A DNA stretch of 9,524 bases from an uncultured Clostridia bacterium (GTDB lineage Bacteria > Bacillota > Clostridia > TANB77 > CAG-508), in assembly GCA_947623615.1 (NCBI GenBank), contig CANQHH010000039.1, positions 1 through 9,524 of the forward strand. The letters are read 5' to 3'. Positions 5,891-9,524 of this stretch are shown here, one piece after another; the first letter of the stretch is position 1; the number at the start of each line of letters is the position of its first letter. A model generated the notes under the pieces. The model was given only the letters and a program-made list of their open reading frames with translations, was not told where the DNA came from and searched no databases. The translations under genes and the position numbers were made by a program.

Positions 5891-5905
5891 TTGGAGGTGT
5901 TTTAT

Positions 5906-6421
5906 ATAAAACAAGAATTACCTGTTAATGAACAAATTAGAGCTAAAGAGGTTCAAGTAATTGACGAATCAGGAGAAAAAAGAGGAGTAATGAGTCTAAA
6001 TGACGCATTAGATTTTGCTTATGATAAGAAATTAGACCTAGTTTTGGTTGCACCAAACGTACAACCACCAGTTTGTAAAATAATGAATTATGGTAAGTAT
6101 AAATTTGAGCAATCAAAAAAGGAAAAAGAAGCAAAGAAAAAGCAAAAAACATTTGAATTAAAAGAAATAAGAATAACACCTAATATAGAACAGCACGATT
6201 TTGAATTTAAAGTAAAGAATGCTAGGAAATTCTTAGAAGATGGCAATAAAGTAAAAATAACAGTAAGATTTAGAGGAAGAGAATTAAATTATGTTAAATT
6301 AGGAGAAAATAATCTAAATCAATTTGTTGAAGCTTTAGAAGATATAGCTACGCCAGAGAAAAGAGCTGTACTAGAAGGAAAAAATATGTTTATAATATTA
6401 GCTAAAAAAACAGAAAAATAG
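5906..6421 (+). CDS. infC: Translation initiation factor IF-3 with AUA start codon
   Basis: The product is IF3, which binds the 30S subunit, prevents premature 50S joining and proofreads start codons. The 171-residue protein is full length. The N-terminal domain begins VNEQIRAKEVQVID, and PPVCKIMNYGKYKFEQ precedes a Lys/Glu/Gln-rich linker helix. The C-terminal domain has ELKEIRITPNIEQHDFEFK and VKITVRFRGRE. No ATG exists near the start (the first in-frame ATG is at 5990, inside the domain). GGAGG at 5893-5897 is 8 nt before ATA (5906-5908). The other near-cognate codons, TTG 5891 and GTG 5897, overlap the ribosome binding site. IF3 genes classically use rare starts such as AUU so that IF3 represses its own translation; AUA fits the same logic. 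It is first gene of infC-rpmI-rplT. Confidence 0.93.
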   Translation: MKQELPVNEQIRAKEVQVIDESGEKRGVMSLNDALDFAYDKKLDLVLVAPNVQPPVCKIMNYGKYKFEQSKKEKEAKKKQKTFELKEIRITPNIEQHDFEFKVKNARKFLEDGNKVKITVRFRGRELNYVKLGENNLNQFVEALEDIATPEKRAVLEGKNMFIILAKKTEK

Positions 6422-6465
6422 AAGATAGCTAATTAAAATATAAAGAATAGCAAGGAGGAAATATT

Positions 6466-6669
6466 ATGCCAAAACTTAAAACAAATAAAGCAGCAAAGAA
6501 AAGATATTCATATACTGCTACAGGAAAAGTTAAAAGAACAAAATCAAATAAAAGACATTTATTAGCAAGAAAAACATCAAGAGCAAAATCAAGAGGAAAA
6601 GTTCAAGATGCTTATGCTGATAAAACATGCGTATCAGGAATAAAGAAATTATTACCATACGGTAATTAA
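6466..6669 (+). CDS. rpmI: 50S ribosomal protein bL35
   Basis: This is large-subunit protein L35, 67 residues and very basic. It opens MPKLKTNKAAKKRY, and KSNKRHLLARKTSRAKSRGK is the conserved middle; the tail ends KKLLPYGN. The ATG has AGGAGG 7-8 nt upstream. It lies 44 nt after infC and 24 nt before rplT, the standard infC-rpmI-rplT order. Confidence 0.97.
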   Translation: MPKLKTNKAAKKRYSYTATGKVKRTKSNKRHLLARKTSRAKSRGKVQDAYADKTCVSGIKKLLPYGN

Positions 6670-6693
6670 TCTAAAAGGAGGGAATAGAATAAG

Positions 6694-7044
6694 ATGGCAA
6701 GAGTAAAAACAGCAATTATAACTCGTAAAAAACATAAAAAAATATTAAAAAGAGCAAAAGGATATTATGGAGCTAAACGTTATAGATTTAGAATGGCTAA
6801 ACAAGCTGTTATGAAATCTGGAATGTATGCATATGTTGGAAGAAAAGACAAAAAAAGTAATTTCAGAAAATTATGGATAGCAAGAATTAATGCAGCAGCA
6901 AGAATGAATGGAACAACATATAGCAAAATGATAGCTGGACTAAAAAAAGCCAATGTTGTAATAAACAGAAAAATGTTAGCTGAATTAGCTATTACAGATG
7001 CAAAGGCATTTACAGATTTAGTTGAAATATCAAAAAAAGCGTAA
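6694..7044 (+). CDS. rplT: 50S ribosomal protein bL20
   Basis: This is large-subunit protein L20, needed early in 50S assembly and, in Firmicutes, the repressor of its own operon through the infC leader. It is full length at 116 residues. The N-terminal arm MARVKTAIITRKKHKKILKRAKGYYG, then YRFRMAKQAVMKSGMYAYVGRKDKKSNFRKLWIARINAAAR and the C-terminal globular part LAELAITDAKAFTDLV are all present. GGAGG is 12 nt before the ATG. It is the last gene before a strong terminator. Confidence 0.98.
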   Translation: MARVKTAIITRKKHKKILKRAKGYYGAKRYRFRMAKQAVMKSGMYAYVGRKDKKSNFRKLWIARINAAARMNGTTYSKMIAGLKKANVVINRKMLAELAITDAKAFTDLVEISKKA

Positions 7045-7055
7045 TAAAAGAAAAA

Positions 7056-7099
7056 AGAGGAAATCTAAATAATTTATTATTTAAATTTCTTCTTTTTTT
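7056..7099 (+). terminator. Terminator of infC-rpmI-rplT
   Basis: Arms 7056-7072 and 7077-7093 pair over 17 positions with one G-T wobble and one C-A mismatch around a 4-nt loop, followed by a run of T (7093-7099). It starts about 12 bp after the rplT stop. Confidence 0.85.
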
Positions 7100-7115
7100 A
7101 TTTTTATTGAATAGG

Positions 7116-7204
7116 AAAAATCGAAGATTTTTGCTATACAACAAGGTTAAGTTACCTTGGACCGTGTAATAATTGCGAAGCAATTTTGCACATATGGCGA
7201 AGCC
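7116..7204. repeat. Cluster of short hairpins with CGAAG loops
   Basis: Three hairpins share a C-GAA-G cap: AAAAATC-GAA-GATTTTT (7116-7132), AATTGC-GAA-GCAATT (7171-7185) and GGC-GAA-GCC (7196-7204). A fourth, CAAGGT/ACCTTG (7142-7159), lies between the first two. The block fills the gap between the convergent rplT and spoVAE genes. It may be a degenerate intergenic repeat family or structured 3' ends for the minus-strand operon. No T run follows on the minus strand, so it is not a classic terminator for spoVAE. Confidence 0.55.
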
Positions 7205-7214
7205 GCTTTTCTTA

Positions 7215-7601
7215 TTATTGTTTTTTTATTTTGGGTTTAGATATTAAGGAAGCAATATATCCAAAAACAATTGCAGCAGCTATACCACCAGCAGATGCTC
7301 TTACTCCACCTGTAAATGCTCCAAGAATTCCTGAATCCTTTATCTCTGTAAGTGCTCCTTTAGCTAAGTTAGCACCAAAACCTGTTAAAGGAACAGTAGC
7401 ACCACAACCTGCAAAATCAATAATATATTTATATATACCAAGTCCTCCTAGAATAGCACCAGTGGTTACAAATATAACTAAGATTCTAGCGGGAGTTAGT
7501 TTGGTTTTATCTATCAAAATTTGACCAATTATGCAGATTAAACCACCAACAATAAAACATTTTATAAGTTGTAAAAAGTCGATACTTTGAATAAAGTCCA
7601 T
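7215..7601 (-). CDS. spoVAE: Stage V sporulation protein AE (SpoVAE/SpoVAEB)
   Basis: This small membrane subunit belongs to the SpoVA complex in the inner spore membrane, which moves Ca-dipicolinic acid during sporulation and germination. It has 128 residues. Hydrophobic segments lie at about 12-30, 39-57 and 103-121. The family motif FAGCGATVPLTGFG is at 63-76. VGGLICIIGQILID at 18-31 is nearly identical to the matching stretch of SpoVAC in this window, reflecting their common origin. The ATG at 7601 has AGGAG 10 nt upstream, overlapping the end of spoVAD. An ATG at 7608 is out of frame. It is the last gene of the operon; only the C, D and E components are seen, as is usual for many clostridia. 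Confidence 0.92.
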   Translation of the reverse strand: MDFIQSIDFLQLIKCFIVGGLICIIGQILIDKTKLTPARILVIFVTTGAILGGLGIYKYIIDFAGCGATVPLTGFGANLAKGALTEIKDSGILGAFTGGVRASAGGIAAAIVFGYIASLISKPKIKKQ

Positions 7602-7618
7602 AAAACATTGTCTCCTTT

Positions 7619-8623
7619 CTAGTTTTCTATTGCTATAGCATGAGCAATTCCTGGTATTGATTCACCTTGTTGTGAACTGGTGGAATTCATGAGAGCTCCA
7701 GTTGCAATTAAAAGTATTTTATTTAATTTTTTTTCCTTTAATTGTTTAAAGTAATATCCAGAAAAAACTGTTCCTATGCAGGCACATCCACTACCACCAG
7801 AATGTGTATCTTGATTTTCTTTGTCAAATATTAAAACTCCACAATCTTCATAATTATTTTTTATATTATAACCTTTAGTTTCAGCTAATTCAGTAAGAAT
7901 TTCTTTACCAATGTAGCCTAAGTCACCGGTGATTATTGCATCATAGTAGCTAGGTTTTCTGCCAGTATCTCTAAAATGTGTAATAAGTGTGTCAAGTGCG
8001 GCAGGAGCCATTGCAGCTCCCATATTGTTTGCATCTTTTATACCCATGTCAACGATTTTTCCGGGGGTAATGCAAGTAATGTATGGACCAGTTCCAGAGA
8101 AAGTAAGAATTACTGCTCCAGACCCTGTTACAGTCCATTGACTTGATGGTGGTCTTTGATTTCCAAGCTCTAAAGGAAATCTAAATTGCTTTTCAGCACT
8201 ACAAAAATGGCTAGAAGTAGCACATAATGCGTTACTTGCACCACCACTTTCGATAAATACACTTGCAAGGCACATACTTTCGACAAATGTAGAACATGCT
8301 CCAAATATTCCAAAAAAAGGAATATTTATTTCTCGAAGACCAAAGCTAGATGAAATACACTGATTTAAAAGATCTCCAGCGAAACAAAAGTCAATGTCAG
8401 TTGATGCAATACCAGATTTTGCAATAACTGAATTAACATTTTCTTTTATGATTTTACTTTCAGCCTTTTCCCAAGTTTTTTCTCCCCAAAATTCATCATC
8501 TAAGCATTGATCGAAATATTTTGCAAGTGGACCTTGAGATTCTTTTGGACCAACAATAGAAGATGTCTCTAAAATAGTGGGAGGGTTATCAAATGTAATA
8601 GTTTGAGTTCCAACTCGCTTCAT
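7619..8623 (-). CDS. spoVAD: Stage V sporulation protein AD (SpoVAD)
   Basis: This is the soluble SpoVA subunit, a thiolase-fold protein that in Bacillus binds dipicolinic acid and works with the membrane subunits to load it into the forespore. It has 334 residues, close to the usual length. The visible landmarks are VGTQTITFDNPPTI near the N-terminus, the thiolase-like nucleophile region FGACST with C110, GNQRPPSSQWTVTGSGA (155-170), ITGDLGYIG (231-239), GSGCACIGTVFSGY (277-290) and TGALMNSTSSQQGESIPGI (308-326). All of these are strongly conserved in SpoVAD. The start has GGAG 8 nt upstream. It follows spoVAC after a 42-bp gap filled by a REP-like inverted repeat. Confidence 0.96.
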   Translation of the reverse strand: MKRVGTQTITFDNPPTILETSSIVGPKESQGPLAKYFDQCLDDEFWGEKTWEKAESKIIKENVNSVIAKSGIASTDIDFCFAGDLLNQCISSSFGLREINIPFFGIFGACSTFVESMCLASVFIESGGASNALCATSSHFCSAEKQFRFPLELGNQRPPSSQWTVTGSGAVILTFSGTGPYITCITPGKIVDMGIKDANNMGAAMAPAALDTLITHFRDTGRKPSYYDAIITGDLGYIGKEILTELAETKGYNIKNNYEDCGVLIFDKENQDTHSGGSGCACIGTVFSGYYFKQLKEKKLNKILLIATGALMNSTSSQQGESIPGIAHAIAIEN

Positions 8624-8646
8624 ATAAAATTCACTCCTTTTCCGTT

Positions 8647-8693
8647 CAGACCTGTCCCTAAATCCTTAAAAAAAGGAAATAGGGACTGTCCCC
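8647..8693. repeat. REP/MITE-like inverted repeat across the spoVAC stop codon
   Basis: Arms GTCCCTAAATCCTT (8654-8667) and AAGGAAATAGGGAC (8673-8686) pair with two mismatches around AAAAA, and outer GAC/GTC pairs extend the stem. The right end carries the self-complementary GGGACTGTCCC (8682-8692), the left end a related CAGACCTGTCCC. Sequences built on GGGGACAGTCCCTA are, as I recall, widespread dispersed repeats in clostridia, often linked to REP-associated Y1 transposases. The spoVAC stop (8666-8668) lies inside the element. Confidence 0.7.
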
Positions 8694-9118
8694 AATATGC
8701 CAATCAGGACTGAGGTGGAGATGCCAAATACAAGTACGGGGCCAGCTACAGTGAACATTTTTCCACCAACTCCCATTATATAACCTTCTGACTTATACTC
8801 AATGGCTGGAGAAACAATAGAGTTGGCAAAGCCTGTAATAGGTACTAAAGAACCTGCACCAGCAAATTTTCCAATTTTATTAAAAATATTCAATCCTGTT
8901 AATAATGCTGATATTCCAATAAGTATTATTGATACTATTGTTGAAGCAGATGTTTCATCTGCACCTTTAAATGTACAAAAATCAAATATAATTTGTCCTA
9001 TTGTGCATATTAATCCTCCAACCCAAAATGCATTAAAACAATTTTTTAATATAGGTGAATTAGGGGATTTCTGATCCACATAATTTGAATATTCTTGTTT
9101 AGTTTCTATAGGTTTCAT
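8666..9118 (-). CDS. spoVAC: Stage V sporulation protein AC (SpoVAC) with altered C-terminus
   Basis: This is an integral membrane subunit of the SpoVA dipicolinate channel; in Bacillus SpoVAC behaves as a mechanosensitive channel. It has 150 residues. Landmarks are NAFWVGGLICTIGQ (29-42), SALLTGLNIFNKIGKFAGAGS (70-90), VPITGFANS (92-100) and IEYKSEGYIMGVGGKMF (106-122). A last membrane segment runs at about 126-142. After L142 the remaining eight residues, GTVPISFF, are encoded by the REP-like repeat, which also provides the stop. Bacillus SpoVAC instead continues from this point with an unrelated, mostly polar tail of similar length. GGAGG lies 5 nt before the ATG, overlapping the end of the dodecin-like gene 9 nt upstream. 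Confidence 0.94.
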   Translation of the reverse strand: MKPIETKQEYSNYVDQKSPNSPILKNCFNAFWVGGLICTIGQIIFDFCTFKGADETSASTIVSIILIGISALLTGLNIFNKIGKFAGAGSLVPITGFANSIVSPAIEYKSEGYIMGVGGKMFTVAGPVLVFGISTSVLIGILGTVPISFF

Positions 9119-9127
9119 AATAACCTC

Positions 9128-9340
9128 CTAATCTCTATCTCTGTCTATAACAAAAGCAATATCTAAATCTACATAATATTGTACTATTTTTTTTCCATCA
9201 ATTTTCGCTCTTTGTTCTAGAATTTTTACAGAAGATAAATAATCTAGTGTTTTTGACGCTTCAGCTACTGCATGTACTATAGCATCTTTCCATGATACAT
9301 TAGATGTTCCTGTAATATTTAAGTGTTTTTCAATACCCAA
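9128..9340 (-). CDS. Dodecin-like flavin-binding protein
   Basis: This 70-residue protein fits the dodecin family: small proteins that form dodecamers storing or buffering flavins. The pattern ITGTSNVSWKDAIVHAVAEASKTL (strand plus helix), then VKILEQRAKID and a last strand KIVQYYVDLDIAFVID, follows the dodecin order, with W17 at the position of the flavin-stacking tryptophan. The start is TTG (9340) with GGAGG 10 nt upstream; no in-frame ATG is available. It is the first gene of an apparent operon with spoVAC, spoVAD and spoVAE, 9 nt ahead of spoVAC, so it would share sporulation timing. The assignment to dodecin is good. A function in the spore is inference. Confidence 0.85.
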   Translation of the reverse strand: MGIEKHLNITGTSNVSWKDAIVHAVAEASKTLDYLSSVKILEQRAKIDGKKIVQYYVDLDIAFVIDRDRD

Positions 9341-9365
9341 TTAAAATCAACCTCCAATTCATATT

Positions 9366-9395
9366 TTATATTTATATAATTTCCCAAAATATTCA
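9366..9395 (-). promoter_or_regulatory. Weak candidate forespore (sigma-G-like) promoter of the dodecin-spoVA operon
   Basis: On the minus strand TGAATA (9395-9390) is followed after 17 nt by AATATAA (9372-9366). The -35 fits the sigma-G pattern; the -10 differs from CATnnTA at two positions. Transcription would start very close to the GGAGG (9355-9351), giving a short leader. It is offered because SpoVA operons are known sigma-G targets. AT-rich DNA makes chance matches likely. Confidence 0.25.
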
Positions 9396-9468
9396 AAATA
9401 TACAAAAAAATAAATATTGAAGAAAATATGTTATCGAGTAAAAAAAAGAAAAAATATATTTTATACTA

Positions 9469-9497
9469 TTGATTTTTGGTATTTTATGATATAGTAT
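9469..9497 (+). promoter_or_regulatory. Promoter of a divergent gene starting beyond the window
   Basis: TTGATT (9469-9474) lies 15 nt before TATAGT (9490-9495), which is preceded by TGA as an extended -10. An alternative -10, TAGTAT (9492-9497), is spaced at 17 nt. AGGAG near the last bases (9518-9523) looks like a ribosome binding site, so a plus-strand gene probably begins a few bases past the right edge. Confidence 0.5.
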
Positions 9498-9524
9498 AAG
9501 AATGGATATTGTGATAGAAGGAGA

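Noticed and set aside
7186..7524. Plus-strand open frame opposite spoVAE
   Set aside because: It is the antisense shadow of a conserved sporulation gene and shows no family features; the similar frame at 8802-9074 opposite spoVAC is rejected for the same reason.
1..9524. TGA reassigned as a sense codon
   Set aside because: All 15 annotated genes end in TAA or TAG, which caught my eye, but the conserved genes are full length without internal TGA and use TGG for tryptophan, so strong AT bias and chance suffice.
1..9524. CRISPR array, tRNA, rRNA or insertion sequence with transposase
   Set aside because: I saw no regularly spaced repeats, no cloverleaf sequence, no rRNA segments and no transposase reading frame.

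Overview
This is an AT-rich window from a low-GC, Gram-positive, spore-forming Clostridia-type bacterium. Three observations support this: a spoVAC-spoVAD-spoVAE operon (endospore dipicolinate channel), Firmicutes-style leaders in front of the rplM-rpsI and infC-rpmI-rplT ribosomal operons, and strong GGAGG ribosome binding sites at most genes. The species cannot be named from the sequence.

Layout. Positions 1-679 hold the 3' part of an ORF6N-domain protein of phage or mobile-element type with a degenerate phospholipase-D-like tail. Two unrecognised membrane-anchored proteins follow (868-1653 and 1762-2295). Next is a 524-bp stretch without an intact gene. It holds a good promoter, a small reading frame broken at a 13-copy AG dinucleotide tract, and an imperfect AT-rich inverted repeat. 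At 2820-4605 lies a three-gene surface-protein operon: a type-IV-pilin-like protein whose C-terminal part resembles a Cna-B/DUF5979-type domain, followed by two small secreted proteins of the TasA/CalY-like, SipW-dependent style. It ends at a bidirectional terminator shared with the convergent rplM-rpsI operon (minus strand, 5526-4663).

rplM and infC are divergently transcribed from a 379-bp control region. It contains back-to-back consensus promoters, an L13-leader-like RNA on the minus strand, and an L20-leader-like attenuator with an intrinsic terminator on the plus strand. The only well-spaced start codon for infC is AUA, which fits the known IF3 autoregulation through a non-canonical start codon. 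infC-rpmI-rplT ends at a strong terminator at about 7056-7099.

A short block of CGAAG-loop hairpins (7116-7204) separates this from a minus-strand operon read 9340 to 7215: dodecin-like gene, spoVAC, spoVAD, spoVAE. A REP/MITE-like inverted repeat containing GGGGACAGTCCC lies across the spoVAC stop codon and appears to supply the last eight residues of SpoVAC. At the right edge an extended -10 promoter and an AGGAG motif point to a divergent gene beginning just outside the window.

The most useful points for follow-up are the AG-tract frame switch, the repeat-derived SpoVAC C-terminus, the AUA start of infC, the pilin/Cna-B-like chimera with its TasA-like partners, and the dodecin gene at the head of a sporulation operon.
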